Below, piece by piece: positions 48,117 through 61,718 of a stretch of DNA of 64,000 bases. This stretch comes from Mesorhabditis belari (taxonomy: Eukaryota; Nematoda; Chromadorea; Rhabditida; Rhabditidae). The stretch is from assembly GCA_958450365.1 (NCBI GenBank), contig CAUEEP010000742.1, forward strand, positions 2,120,001 through 2,184,000, written 5' to 3'. Positions within the stretch are counted from its first letter, which is position 1. Each line of letters starts with the position of its first letter. The position numbers and the translations under genes are program-made. The notes below the pieces were generated by a model. It ran no database searches and had not been told where the DNA came from. It worked only from the letters and a program-made list of their open reading frames with translations.

Positions 48117-51100
48117 TCATTGAGGTTTGCCCAGCTTTTCTGCTGCGTTGTTGTTCGACTCATTGGGGATTTGGAAGGGCACGAAGTTGAGTCTAAATGT
48201 TTCAAATGAAATCTTCATTGCAACACGATTGTCAAACTCATACAGTTAAGCCAATATTCTTAAAATCCAAATACACAACTCACTTTTGGCGGTACTTGAT
48301 TGCTGGATACAAGGAGAGATATGTCCGCGGACAAAGGCCATTCTGCAACGAGCCATCCGTCAGCTTTTGTTCACATCTAAAACAGTAACTTGAAAGTGTA
48401 ACAAAGATGTTCTCGTAAATAAGTCCAAATCTCACCTCCACCACCCCTTCTCCTCATCATCTTTCTGTAGCACTCTTAACTCATCGCCACCCTCAAACGA
48501 CAACTCGTCCTCATATTGAGCATCATATGAATAAGCAGCATAGATCTGAAACAGATTTTATTTTAAATTGCTATCCACTTTTTACCACTACTTAAAAAAA
48601 ATTAAACCAAATTTTTGCACCTTTCCTCCATTGACGACACCAGTAGCATTATGAGCCGAGAGCATGTAATTCAAACAACCATCGTAGCCTGAACAACATT
48701 AGTTTAACTTATAAGCAATTCACTTGAATCTTCTGGAAATAAAGATGCTTTGAAAATGCTTACCATCCTCCTCTTCTTCACATTTCTCAATTGGTGTTTC
48801 CATATCGGAAAGGGTGGCCGCAAGTAAACAAGCACCGCCTAAATCATAGAATATCTAGTTTAAATTAAATAAATGAAACGAAATGAAAAAATTTAGACAC
48901 TTACCTTCAACCAACAAGCGAACCATCGGCAAATTGTTGCAAGAAGCGGCACAATGAAGGGGAGTCCAACCATCAGAATCCTAAAAATCAATAACATAAA
49001 AATTTTCTTAATGAAGATTCTATTAACTTGAGCCAAATAAAATTTACCTGAGCATTAACATCAGCATGTTTATCGATGAGGAATCTCACGATCTCGTAGT
49101 GACCTGCGCAAATCGCATTGTGAAGAGCGGTGATCCCCTCATCATTCGCAGCTGAGACATCGGGAAGCTAAAACAACAGGTTTTAAAAAACAAAAACTTT
49201 AAAATTCTAGACAAAGCACTTAAAAATTAATTCTGTTCCAATTTTGAAAATGTCCTAGACAACCATTTTTGTCTGGTTCTTTCCACAACACTTGAAGATT
49301 AATGAAAAGAGAAAGAAAATAAATGCGAAGACAAACCTTTTTTGGCACAAGAAACAACGAGGTCCATTTCTCCTTCGAGAGCCGCATCCAAGAGAAGAGC
49401 TAATGGGTCGAATTCGATTCGGCGTGGTTCCTTCTTCAGCCCGAGTGGTCTCAAAATTCCCTTGATCACCTTCTTCTCGGGCGCGATCTCGATCTAAATA
49501 GAGAAAAATGAGTTAGTAATAAAAGAAGACTTTATGCTAAAGGGTTTTGGGTTTCTATATTCATTATATTTTTGAAGTGGTACAACACAACATGAACTAC
49601 TAATTTTGACCTTAATAAGTTGTGAAAGCGAAAGTGGATCCTTTCGTCGATTTACCGTCCAACGCAGTGTTCGGTACATCTTCTCAAATGGAAAAGAGTT
49701 ATAAAAAAGAAATGAATCTATGAAATGAGAAAATAAATCTATAGAAATCAAAGTCACACGACCCGGCGGGGAAAAGCCGTGTGTGAGGGTAATTGAAAGA
49801 AGTTTTTCGGGAGGGGGAGGTATGTGGTATTGAGAAGAGAGAAACGTTCCGAGGGGATTAGATGCAATCGACACGCGTTTCTGCAAATGATTCTATGGCT
49901 TCTCACAGAGAAATTTTATGTGTGGATTTAGAGAGGAAATAAGTAAGTAAAAAAAAACTGAAATTTTTGATAAAAATTGATCGAAGAGATGAAATTCAAT
50001 TGTACCCTAGGCTCGATCGATGAGAAAATCTCAGTAAAAGAACCAAAAATCCCAGAAATTTCTCCGACCTAAGTATCAGAACGGTTCTCGAAAAAAAGTG
50101 AGTTTGTTTTCATGAATTGTAGACAAAAACACATCTCGCCCTCGCCAAATTGGGGGCGTCACAGTGTGGATTGGCCCCAAATTCACACTTTTTTTGTTCA
50201 GAGAAGGGATTGAGTTGAACAGTGAAAGAGAAAGGGGGCAATGTAAAGGGATTGTTAGCGAATGATGGGGATTCACAAGAAGAAAAAGACTCCAATTCAG
50301 CGTTGGGTTGATGGTGGTTGGGTGACCACTCGGCTTCCGTTCTAACAAAGTCGAGACACCAAAAAAGCGGCAAAACATCGGTGAAAGTTTTTAAAACTAA
50401 AACCTATTTTTAGAAGAATAAAAATGCTGAAATAAACACCCAATTTGGGTGTAAGTTTTGAATCAACTCAAAATGAAAAGACCTTTGCCCTTTCAGGACA
50501 TTAAATTTTGCAAACTTTTTTAATTTAGAGCCCAAAATCGAGCAATAAAAAGAGTTTTTAGGTGTGGGCCAAAAAAAAATTTCAAGGGCTAAAGGGGATT
50601 TCCAAGGGATTTCAAAGAGATAATTTGTTTCTCTTTGAGATCGCCGCAGAAAAAAAGAGGGCCAATTTCCCAGAGGAGAACGAGGCCGACCCGGAAAAGG
50701 AAGGAGGAAGGACAAGATGAAGGGGTCGGGGAAGGGCCACGGAAGACCCTGGATAGAAGGGAAGGGGACCCCTGGCCCCAACTCTAGAATAGCTCCAATG
50801 TTCTCTTCGAGATCCGCCTAGGCTCCTCTTTTTTCTCCAAGTGATAGATGAAAAAAAAAACGGCTGGCCTAGGGCAATTCCTTGACAGATCGCCACCAGA
50901 TTTTTGACTACTAGACGAGGGCACTTAAGATTAGCAAAAATGTGAAAAGTTGACCTAGGTGACCAAATCTGCAATATTTCAGTATTACAGTTATCCCAAA
51001 AACAGTTTTACCGTTGAAGTATCGGCTTTTGGTCGAAACTTTGTTTTTTCGTTCGTTTGCCTCACACAAAAAATCGTTCTCTAACCGAAGACCCAATGAA

Positions 51101-54100
51101 AATCGAATTCAGGAAACACGGCGATTTAAATGGGCTTTCGGCGGGGATAAGTAGATTTATGGAACACGGCCGAAAATGGATCAAAGCTTTTCGGGAAGGC
51201 AAAATAAGATCTCAAAGTCTGGAATCAAAGCTCAGAGATTCTACGTGTTTCAATATTCTCCAAAGATCCAAAGAGCTCAGCAGCAAAGGTACGTCGCATT
51301 TCTTTATAGAGCGGAAAGGAGAAACAAAATCTTTGCGAAACCAGTTGGTACTTAAGTGATTTCCGTCAAAGTAACAAAAACTATCAGTTACACATTGTTT
51401 TTCCCTCCATTCACTCACCTCCATATTCTTTGTCGATTCCTCGTCACTCTTCGTCTCCGTGCTCTCCTCATCAGTGGCCGCATCTCGAATCTCATCGATT
51501 TCTTTCACGGGTGCCAAAACGTTTGTCTCTTCCGCGATCGGCTCGACAATTTTTGGTACCGTCACATTCGCTGAGACCTATAAAGAAAATTGAACCAGTT
51601 TTTAGCAAAAATTTTTCAAGATATACCTGTGGAGCAAAATGAGTTTCGCCTCGTTTTTGCGCGTCCAAGATTGCCCGCTTGATGGCATCCAACTCGGGCA
51701 TTGTCGACGACTCGGAGGCTGCCCAAGATCTGAAAAGCAATTTCATAACAAAAAGTCAATTAAAATGATTGTATTATAAAATTTAAACACCTAGCTGCTT
51801 CATAAAATTTCAAAAGTAGGTTTCATTCATAAGTTCTACCTTCTTTTTGTAGCTTGAAGTGAATGGGGTCTGAGTGAGACGAGATCGGTTCTCGATTGCC
51901 TCAATCGTAGCACTTCTTCCATCGGATCACCACTTGGAATCGTTGAGGATGAGGCAGGAATTGTCTAAAACAGCCAAATTCATATTCAATTATTGACTTT
52001 AAGAAAGTATGCAACAAACCACTCACCGTTTTTTCAGGGATCATTTCGTGAGGCAAAGTGGAAGGCCGTTCGATTGTCACGGAAAGTGATGCTTTTGCTG
52101 ATGTCTAAAAAAGATATTATTATGTTGGTATTAAGCAGTAAACTCACCAAGCTGACCACGGGTAGCGGGATTTCTTTTTCCGATGGTTGCGGTGGAATCG
52201 GTGGCGGATTGGAGGGATGTGGGTCCTAGAAAACGAAATGAATCACCCCGTCACGAACACGAAAAATATCATGAACACTATCTATTCGGCAGTAAACTCA
52301 TTAATTAATACGTTAATCCTCCACACCTAGCGATTCCCACAGAACACTTCGTATGTTTCAGGATCAAAGAAAGTTCTCCAAAAATATAATGGCTCAAAGA
52401 GCTTGGCTTACAGTTTCTTGTTCCAGAGATCAATTTAAAGCTTACCTTTGGCGGACTGGGGCTGGGGCTGGGTGCTTTTTCACGTGGAGGAGCCGGTGGA
52501 GAGGGTACAGTGGACTGAGATGATTCGGAAGCAGTGTCATCAGCTGGAGGGCAAACCATCAATGGAGTTTGGCTAAAATAAGACACTGTTATCGCAACCA
52601 AGAGTTAAAAACGGCAAAAAGCCGTGGCGCTTATCCACGTACTTGTATTCAACGTCAACTCGTCGATCGATGATGTTCTTCTTGACCTCTTCGGATGGCA
52701 ATTGTTTTGCTAACTAAAAAATGCTTATGATTCTCTTATTAAAAAAACAACTACAAACCTGAACATTGAATGGCTCAACGGAGGCTCGCGGTCGAATTTG
52801 TGGTGGTTCCTCTTTGACGACCTTTTGTTGATGGTGTTGTCGGACCTAAAATTGAGAAATTGATACAAATTGTTATAAAGCTTGCACAGAACTATTAAAA
52901 TTTATCAGGTTACAAGTGTTCAAAAAAAAACCAACCTGCAATTGTGTTTGCACGACTCGATTCACTTCCGCGGCATCGGCCCGGGCTCGCTCTTTTCTCC
53001 GGCGTAGCTCCTCAACCTAAAAATTACTTAATTAAAAATCAGAGTAAGATCAGATAAGTTTTATAATCTACATGCTATAAACATTAACAATCCCACCTGT
53101 GCCCTTAAGCCGAAAACCCGCGTGCAAACTTGTCGCAAGATAGCTTCTTGATTTTCAAATTCAACCTAAATATAACTATTAACTTAAATTAGTATACTTT
53201 AAGAGTGCTAAACAAAGCCGGTATTTGCCAAAAATCAAATAGGCACTAAAAATTCAAAACTTCAATACCTGAAATCCGCCAAGCATCTTCTTCGACTCGT
53301 TGTTTTTGTGGCGGAGAGCGTTCGTCGCCTGCTCAAGCTCTCGCAATCTGGAAAACACATCAATTTAATATCTATTTGCGATTTAAATTTGATAAAAGAA
53401 TTAAAAGCATAAAAATAATGTTTATCAGAGAGTTCCTTGAAGAAAATTTTCTCAATTAACCCTTATTAAAGTGCAGTTTACGCTATTGAGTTTGACAACT
53501 GAATATCTATTTTCATTTAGAATTAAGCTGAAGAGTTTTGAATTATGTTCCCATTATCAATTTGTGTTTAAGGCTTTCGTGCTTTGCGTGTTTTCGGAGC
53601 GTTTCGGGGGTGTTTTGGGAACATTTTTTGGGATACTTGTGCTGAATAGACGTTAAGTAATACCCAAATATAGCCCGCCTCACCTCTGCAATTCCATTTC
53701 CCCCTCGGCCACTCCTCGTTGTTTCTGCTGCAGTCTTTCCCGCACGTCTCCACCAACCGTTCTCGCTTTCGTTCGCCTTTCTTCTTCCACCCTGAAAGAT
53801 TGAAAATTTTTAAAGCTTTATTGGATAAGCTTTATTGAATATTGCTTATCTAATATTGCTTATCTAATATTGCTTATCGAATCGAATCAGCTAGTCAACG
53901 CCAATCTATTTCCAAATGCAATTATTCAAGTAACATTCGAAAAAATTTTTTTAAATTTATTCAATCTTAACGGTTTTATTCCTGCTAGTGAAACAAAAGA
54001 CTGAAATTTTACAATAGCTTTAAATAAAGTAAATAATAATTTAAACAAATGAATAAAGAAAGCGTGGCTAAACAGATTTTAATAACTTTAACTTATTAAA

Positions 54101-54474
54101 CCAAAACCAAGCTTTTCAATGACTGAATATTTTGAGATTTCTGTCTTTTTTTTCTGCTGTTAATCTTTCAGTCACATTTTTTCTCACCGATTCGCCTCGA
54201 TTTGTTTTCGTTGCCGTTCGGCTATCTCCATCATATCGTTGTAGGATCTAGAAAAACGGCGAATGGTATTGATTTGAGAAAATTTGCGTTTATTTCTGTA
54301 CTATGTGTCAGTTAGAGCATCATGAAAATATCATAGAAAATATGAAAATATGAAAATAAGATTCTCGACTCACCTTCCAGTGTTCGGTGGCACATGAACG
54401 GTTGGTGGTATCCTTTGTGGGATAGTTGTGGGTTGTTGCGGGGCGGCCACCACCCGCACCGGCTGCTTCGACAT
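48117..54474 (-). CDS. ape-1: ASPP/iASPP homologue: coiled-coil, proline-rich, ankyrin repeats and SH3
   Basis: About 19 exons. The ATG at 54474 ([15 protein letters not shown]) sits directly after a TTGCAG acceptor. A charged coiled-coil region ([32 protein letters not shown]) covers 54250-53000, then proline-rich segments ([20 protein letters not shown]). Next comes RRIEF, which fits the RVxF PP1-docking consensus at the usual ASPP place just before [18 protein letters not shown] (49420). Ankyrin repeats include [20 protein letters not shown] and [20 protein letters not shown] (49160-48915). The SH3 domain is [20 protein letters not shown] to KGWWR and [17 protein letters not shown] (48545-48283). 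A further exon after a GTGAGT donor adds [14 protein letters not shown] and stops at 48117. ASPP proteins bind p53-family factors and PP1; in C. elegans ape-1 restrains cep-1. Confidence 0.92.
49611..49679 (-). other. ape-1: Likely alternative first coding exon of ape-1 (short isoform)
   Basis: Within the 1.9-kb ape-1 intron, minus-strand 49679-49611 is an ATG-initiated 23-codon exon, [20 protein letters not shown] then LIK, ending in phase 0 at an AAG|GTCAAA donor. The next ape-1 exon begins in phase 0 at an ATTTAG acceptor (IEIAPEKK). Joining them gives a short protein with the PP1-docking motif, ankyrin repeats and SH3 only. The evidence is frame and splice-site fit; there is no expression evidence here. 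Confidence 0.45.
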
Positions 54475-55639
54475 CTGCAATTGAGAGTTGCAAAAAAGTT
54501 GAGTCGAATATTTTAAGAAAGATAAACAAAAAGATAAGTAGAAAAAGAAAAGATTCAAGATGACGAGCTTTTTTTTTGTTTAAAATTTCTCCAACATCTT
54601 ATGAAATTTCCAAGAAAAACCCTCACAATGTGGATGAGTAAATGGTTTTTTTTCTTTCTATTTCTCTTCCTTTTCCTTGTTAAAAGTTGTTTTATTCTCT
54701 CTTCCTTTTCCTTGTTAAAATTTGTTTTTTCTCTTCCTTTTCCCTAGTTTCTAATGCGAGAAATCGCAAAAAGAAATTGTTTTTTTTTTGTGGGATGAAC
54801 AGTCAAAATCATTAGTCACACCAGATGTACTGAGATTCTCTGCAAAATTTCTTTCAACTAAACAAAGCGGGAAAAAACAAAGCGCTTTTTGTTCAAAACA
54901 AAACCTCTTTTGCAACTAGCAACTGGGTTACTTCAGTTTTCCCGCAACTTTTTTTTCTCAGACTATGCTCAAATTTAAAAGCATTTCCTTTCTAAAACAT
55001 TAAATCCTTAATTTACTCTCAATCGATAAGAAAAATGAAGAGTTTAAAGTACACCAGAGGGGGTGTGTTTCGATTTCAATCAATCAAAAGATTTCAATCA
55101 ATCAAAAAAGATAACAGTCAACAATATAACGTTGAGAAAAGTTTTGATCACTAAAAATAGCTCGTTGATCAAAGATGATTCTATGTGTTAAAAGCAAAAA
55201 TATCAATGATGATAGACAAAGCAATAAGCATAGAAGAAACAAAAAAACACTTTACACATCAGAAAATTCTTTTCCCTTTTCCTCATAGCGTGAAACACAA
55301 CGCTTTTTGGGGGGAAAGATGAACAAAAAAAGAGCTGAGAAAGATGTGAAGTGATCGATTATCGCTATTGCTTTCTTTTCTTTCTTATTTTCTTTTTTCT
55401 TTTTTCTTTTCATCATAAAATTATCGAGATTTAAATGCGTAATCTTCATTTTATTATAAAAAAATTCTTAATTCATTTAAGATTAAGAAAATGCTATGCT
55501 TACGTTTGATCAAACTCTTTTAAAATACAATTACAAACTGTTTTAAAATACAATTACAAAATGAGAACAAGAGGAAAAACATTTGTACAAAGGGAAAGTG
55601 ATTTTAAAGCTTTTAATGAGTACAAAGTTTCTACTACAG

Positions 55640-55812
55640 AGATTGAGATTATTTTAAAGTTAGTTTAAGGTAGTTTAAAGTTTAAAGTTAGTTTAAAGTT
55701 AGTTTAAAGTTAGTTTAAGGTAGTTTAAGGTAGTTTAAGGTAGTTTAAGGTAGTTTAAGGTAGTTTAAGGTAGTTTAAGGTAGTTTAAAGTTAGATTAAA
55801 GTTAGATTAAAG
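55640..55812. repeat. 11-bp array (TTAGTTTAAAG / GTAGTTTAAG)
   Basis: About fifteen units that shift from AAAGT to AAGG spacing and back. Confidence 0.85.
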
Positions 55813-56633
55813 TTTAAATTTGAGAAACTGATGCTGATGATGATTGCTTAAAATCCAAATAATATTTAAAACAATATGAATGAAACAAGAAAAGTTTAGA
55901 TTTTTAAAAAAATGACAAATTATTTGTCAACTGAAAAAATATCCCTTAGACAATAAGAAAAGAAAATGTGAGGGAAAGAAACTGGAAAATCAAGATCAAG
56001 AGGTTGTGGATTGAAAAGAGAAAGAGAGGAAAGGAACCCCTCAGTGTGTGAAGATTTGTTGGATCGTTTGGTGTGTGGATGCGATTGAGGGAAAGAGAAT
56101 GAGGGAATGAGGGACTGAGGGACTGAGGGACGATCGAATGGATGGGGCATGTGCTGCTTGTCTTCTCCTCTGTAGATTTGTCTCTTCTTTTAGCAGAAAA
56201 TCAAGGGACCCACCCCATTTACCCCGAGACAATGAATTCAATTGCTTTGAGGAGTTCCCTAGTGTGTGAAATGAAATCAACAAGCAATTGCTGGAAAGTA
56301 AGGACAACACTTAGGTCAACAATTTCCTGATCTCAAGTTTTAGTTGCAATTACTGGAAAGTTAAAGGTGATGGTCAAGATGATAATCTAGATTATCAGCT
56401 TGAGGGAAAGGGATATTCAATGAATATTCAGCTGATTATGAATATTCATTGTTAAGATCTTATTTCTACAAACAACAGTTTAAATAGAGAAAGAAAGAAA
56501 GAAAGAATTTTACATTTCGAATATGAAAGACTTGTTTGAAAATACTTATACTGGCTTATACTGGGAAATGATCAATTTCAAAACGCTAGAGGAATATTAA
56601 ATTATTAGGTTCTAGGTTCTAGCTCTAGTTCTA

Positions 56634-56876
56634 CACTACTGGACAATGAAATATCATATTCGAAAAAAAGATCGTCACTTTCGCGCGTCTGTAACTCCCC
56701 TTGTCTTTACCGTATTTCTAAATATTAATATTACCATTGTGTAGGCCTTGAAAAGAGCTTTCAGAAAATGCATAACACTAATAGTTTAAACGAAAAGACA
56801 AGGGAGTTACAGACGCGCGAAAGTGATGATCGTTTTTCAAATATTTCAAATATGATATTTCATTGTCCAGTGCTAT
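56634..56876. mobile_element. MITE with CTGGACAATGAAATATCATA inverted ends
   Basis: CTGGACAATGAAATATCATA (56639) and its inverse ending TTTCATTGTCCAG (56871) bound an interior whose flanks also pair (CACTTTCGCGCGTCTGTAAC). TA lies near both ends. No coding frame. Confidence 0.75.
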
Positions 56877-57286
56877 TCTTATGTCCAGTTCTACTCTTAT
56901 ATCAAATTCACAATTCTATGCATTAAGAGCTATGAAAAGTGTACACAAAAGATCAAAAAAGATAACAATACAGAAAACGATACAAAAAAAAATCTTGAAA
57001 TCCAGTCTTAAAGCGATAGAAAGAGACTTGGGACCAATCCATTGGTGCATCGAAATGTTTGGTGTGGTCTCTCAAAAGAGAAAAGACGGTTAGAGAGAGA
57101 GTAACGGAGATTGGGGAAAAGAAAAGAAAGGGATAGAGAGGTCGACTTGAGATTGGAAAAGAGAAAGAAGAGGGTGCTCGATTGATCGATTGACGGGGGT
57201 ATCCCTTGTCCTCTCCTCTGCTCTGTTCCCCTACCCTTTTCCATCACATTTCCCTAGTCACAGTTTTTCTGTGGGAAAATCGACTC

Positions 57287-57835
57287 TTTCGATTGGTGAT
57301 CTTATTGATGGTGATTTGAGTGTCAAAATATATTATGAAACTTGTTTATACTACAGCTACAAAATACTAGCATTCAGCATAATAATAAGAGTTATTATTT
57401 GCTTTTTACACTTATGCTCGATAAGATAAAACAAATCCTTATTGTTAAATGTTTGATGATCTTCCGATTGGTGATCTACCGATTGGTGATCTACCGATTG
57501 GTGATCTTCCGATTGGTGATCTTCCGATTGGTGATCTTCCGATTGGTGATCTACCGATTGGTGATCTTCCGATTGGTGATCTTCCGATTGGTGATCTTCC
57601 GATTGGTGATCTACCGATTGGTGATCTTCCGATTGGTGATCTACCGATTGGTGATCTTCCGATTGGTGATCTTATTGATGGTGATTTGAGTGTCAAAATA
57701 TATTATGAAACTTGTTTATACTACTACAACTACAAAATACTAGCATTCAGCATAATAATAAGAGCTTTTATTTGTATTTTACATTTTACTCGATAAGATA
57801 AAACAAATTCCTATTGTTAAATGGATTCGTTTCTT
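57287..57835. repeat. 15-bp array (GATTGGTGATCTTCC) between two direct ~170-bp repeats
   Basis: Fourteen or so 15-bp units (57458-57675), each with CTTCC or CTACC, lie between two copies of a segment containing TGATTTGAGTGTCAAAATAT and ACTAGCATTCAGCATAATAA (about 57300-57455 and 57668-57823). Confidence 0.9.
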
Positions 57836-60249
57836 TAGATCCAAAAATAGAAATCATCGAATACAGAAATCTCCTCAGATTTCCACTTGAGAAATCAAGA
57901 GTCCACAAAAAGAGAGTCCAAAAAGAGAGTCCGGGATCTCAACGGATCCCAAAGGAATCGTGTAAAAAAAAACGGATAGCAGAGGAATGAAGAAGAATGA
58001 AATGAAGCCTTAAGATCAATGAAAAGTCGAACTACTTTTGTTCAGCTAATCGATTTCACTCAAAGATGACAACCGATGGGATTTTGAGAAAAAAAAAGAA
58101 AGATTTTTGAAGAGGACAATTGACTGAAGAGGATCCAACGGACCTTTTTTTTTGGGGAAGTAAAATGTAGGCTTTTCTTTTTACACAAAAGGAAAGCCAA
58201 GGTCATGGGATGACTCTTCGAGGAGGAAAACGAATATGAAAGAAGAAAAGAGAAAATGAAGACCGTTCAATCAACAAAAACGATGAATAAGTCAAGAGGT
58301 TTGTAAAGAGAATTTGTTCAGCTTCAAGTTCAGCTTTAAGAATTGTTCTTTTTCTATTATTTATTTCAAAAGTTCAGTCTTGCTTTTTATATGAAATTTT
58401 CGACTAAAAAAAAGCTTCTAAAAGAGCTTTTGCTTTTTTTTTTTTGAGAGTTTCAAAGAAAGTTTTAAAGAAAGTTTCAAAGAAAATTTCTCTCATGATT
58501 CATAAAATCGAGCTTTGTCTTTTGGAGGAAATGATCGAATGATTCGAATGATTCAAAAATTGTTTTACTTTCGTAGCCACCTGTGTGATTGTTTTTAAAC
58601 AGAAATTTAAACAGAGTTCTGAAGTAAAATCATTTCAACAATTTAATGTAGAAAAATATAAGGGAAAAGCTTTAAAGGAATGCACCGGCTAAAGGAAAGT
58701 CAGTGTTTATTTTTAAAGGGTGGGGGGGTATTAATCGCGGCCGGGTGACGATAAAAATTTTTTTTACAGCAACCACCTGTTTTTTTATTTTAATATCGCT
58801 GATTTTATTATAAAAAGAATCAAAATCACCCGGCTAGAGTGATTTGATGGGTTTACAAATTTTTGGAGACACCGCAAGGCTTGGAGACATTACAAGGCTT
58901 GGAGACACTACAAGGCTTGGAGAAAAACAAGATCGTCACTCAAGGAATACACCGGCTAAAGGAAAGTCAGTGTTATTGTTGTTTTTCAAATTGTTTTCAC
59001 TTGTTTTCACCTGTTTTTCACGTCTTTTTAAGTCTGATTTCAAATTATTCTTTGAAAATTTAATCTTTCCTATTAAAAAACAAAGAAAACAAAGAAAACA
59101 TTTAAAATTGCTTTTAAATTTGAGAAAATATATGCAAAAGAAAAGAACGCAAGTGCTAAAATGCAATTGGAAAAAACATTTATATACTTTTTGCCCGTTT
59201 TAGGGTTGAATGGAAAACAAAAAATTGAGTTTTTCTTCATTTCTCGATTGGAAACCTTGTTTTTCATATAGAAAATAGTTGTAGAAAAGATTAAAACGCA
59301 TTGAATAAGATATAAATGATCGCAATTCTTAAAAGACAACTTTTAGGCCAGAGTACCCCTTTAATCATATCCTTAAAATATCTGTTAAAAACCAAAACAC
59401 CAAGAAACCCTAGTAGTTGTTGCCCAAATAGCAAAATCGGAAGAGCTTTCAACTTTTAAAAACATTAAAATGTTAGCCGAATAATGTGATGGTTGATCTA
59501 ATCGCAAAGGAAGATTCCAATCGATTGGAAAGATTGGCAAGAGATGGAAAGTACTCTTGTAAATCTTGAAAAGCATCCTTTTTAGTGCACTCTTTTGAAA
59601 ACATTAAAATGTTAGCTGAATAATGTCATCTAATCGCAAAGGAAGACTCCAATCGATTGGAAAGATTGGCAAGAGATGGAGAGTGCGCAAAAAAGGTCGC
59701 CCTTCACAGTCCCACCAATCTTTTTCGTCATTTTCATCGATCATTTCCAGCCTCGAATGTGATCGAATTGAGAAAATGAACTGTGTGAAAAAAGCGACTG
59801 ATCGAGTGGATCACCACACAAATTGTGCTTTGCAAAGAACTTCCGAAAAAAGGCGGAACTTCCGCTTTTAGTGAAAGATTTTTATGGCTTTTATCGGGAT
59901 TCGCTTTAGTTTTAAAAAATTTGCGGTGCATTTTCTTGTTCCGTTATCATACTACAACATAATTTATAAGTTTTAATGTTTTTGAACTATTCAACAAGGG
60001 TAGATTTATGTCTAATTGGACGTAAGGTCTGGCTGATATGGACAGAATCTAGCAATAAAGGCATTTGTAAAACGGTAGCCTTGTGATCCAGTTTAAAACG
60101 AGTTCAATCATTGATAAACAAAAAAAAACTCGAGGAAAGGCTATTCAACAATCATTCATGGCTGTGGTGGGTGTGCAGGTAGACAAGGTCAAAAACGAGG
60201 TGGGTGCCAATTTGGGAGGAGGAGGTGAGAGGAGAAGGCTAGAGTGGCC

Positions 60250-60455
60250 TAGTAGGTACTCTACCCTACCCTACCCTATCCTACCCAACCCTAGTCTACC
60301 CTACCCTACTCTATCCTACCCTAGCCTACTCTATCCCACCCTACTCTACCCTACCCTACCCTACCCTACCCCACCCCACCCCACCTTACCCTACCCTACC
60401 CTACCCTACTCTACTCTACCCTACCCTACCCTACCCTACCCTACCCTAGCCCAGC
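60250..60455. repeat. (CTACC)n microsatellite
   Basis: About forty CTACC units with CTATC, CCACC and TAGCC variants. It creates a 154-codon plus-strand frame (YPTLPYPTLPYP) with no other coding sign. Confidence 0.9.
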
Positions 60456-60934
60456 CCAATCACCCCTTCAATAGACTCAAGCGGACACCCGCCGCCAAAT
60501 CCCGCTCTAAATTACCCTCTTTAGGATCTCCCCAGTTACCCTTTTAGCCCATGTACACCCCCATTTTCGTTATACTTTGTACTCGATATCTGAAAACCCA
60601 TCCCTTCTAGCACACTGAAATCCCATTTCAATCTCGTTTTAAATGACAGAGATTTCAAATCAAGCAGCTAAAGAATACGCTAGAAAGAGCGTTTAAGAGC
60701 TCAAAAGTACAAGGTGAGCTTGGCTACGGAGCTGTCAACAAAATTGTAAATACATGCGGTGCGATAAAGCATGGATTAAGTCCAATGGGAAGGGTGTGTT
60801 TCTCGATTGACAGCTGATCGAGATTCGAATGTAAAATTTCAGTAACTCAATATTCGAAAAGACAAAGAAAAGTTAAGAAAAAGGTTTATTTTTTGTTCTT
60901 AACTTTGCCTTTCATCAGTCTCAGTCAAGATCAT

Positions 60935-61466
60935 CTGATGATGCCTTTCATGAGTCAAATCAGATGCCTTTCATGAGTCAAATCAGATGCCTTTCATCAG
61001 TCAAATCAGATGCCTTTCATGAGTCAAATCAGATGCCTTTCATCAGTCAAATCAGATGCCTTTCATGAGTCAAATCAGATGCCTTTCATGAGTCAAATCA
61101 GATGCCTTTCATCAGTCAAATCAGATGCCTTTCATGAGTCAAATCAGATGCCTTTCATGAGTCAAATCAGATGCCTTTCATCAGTCAAATCAGATGCCTT
61201 TCATGAGTCAAATCAGATGCCTTTCATCAGTCAAATCAGATGCCTTTCATGAGTCAAATCAGATGCCTTTCATGAGTCAAATCAGATGCCTTTCATCAGT
61301 CAAATCAGATGCCTTTCATGAGTCAAATCAGATGCCTTTCATGAGTCAAATCAGATGCCTTTCATCAGTCAAATCAGATGCCTTTCATGAGTCAAATCAG
61401 ATGCCTTTCATCAGTCAAATCAGATGCCTTTCATCAGTCAAATCAGATGCCTTTCATCAGTCAAAC
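60935..61466. repeat. 23-bp satellite with an eight-monomer higher-order period
   Basis: About 23 copies of TCAGATGCCTTTCATSAGTC plus AAA. Monomers are of two kinds, CATGAG and CATCAG, arranged in an order that repeats every eight monomers (184 bp). Confidence 0.95.
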
Positions 61467-61718
61467 TCTCAATTTCATATCCGCGTTTGAAGTGAAATCT
61501 CTTTTCGATTTCAATTTTTATAAGAAAAAAAATATCGAAAATTTCTCTTCTTTGCAATGATTTTGATGGATTTTGATGGAAATAAATCAACTTTTTAAAT
61601 CATTTTTTTTCTTTTGTAAAATGAAAAGAAACAACCAGGAAGCCAGAGATTTACGAATTTTGACTTGTTTATCGGGTTTTTCGTATGAAACATTTGACTT
61701 TTTGCTCAAGATACATTC

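Noticed and set aside
49494..49886. 130-codon minus-strand frame in the ape-1 intron
   Set aside because: As a whole it shows no domain; only its internal 49679-49611 part fits as an alternative exon, and that is reported separately.
50410..50974. Two overlapping 120-codon minus-strand frames in the ape-1 intron
   Set aside because: Locally GC-richer DNA without stops; the two frames compete and neither shows family motifs.
57342..57796. Long frames of repeated PIGDL / RLVIF / RSPIG on both strands
   Set aside because: A 15-bp period keeps frames open automatically; every frame and both strands are equally open.
60258..60452. CTACC array as interstitial telomere repeat
   Set aside because: Nematode telomeres are typically TTAGGC; the unit here is a pentamer of different composition.
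60083..60547. 154-codon plus-strand frame, longest in the window
   Set aside because: Most of it is the (CTACC)n array read as Tyr-Pro-Thr-Leu-Pro; no codon-position bias or domain outside the repeat.
61010..61560. Frames repeating MPFMSQIRCLSSVKSDAFHE
   Set aside because: Product of the 23-bp satellite cycling through three frames.
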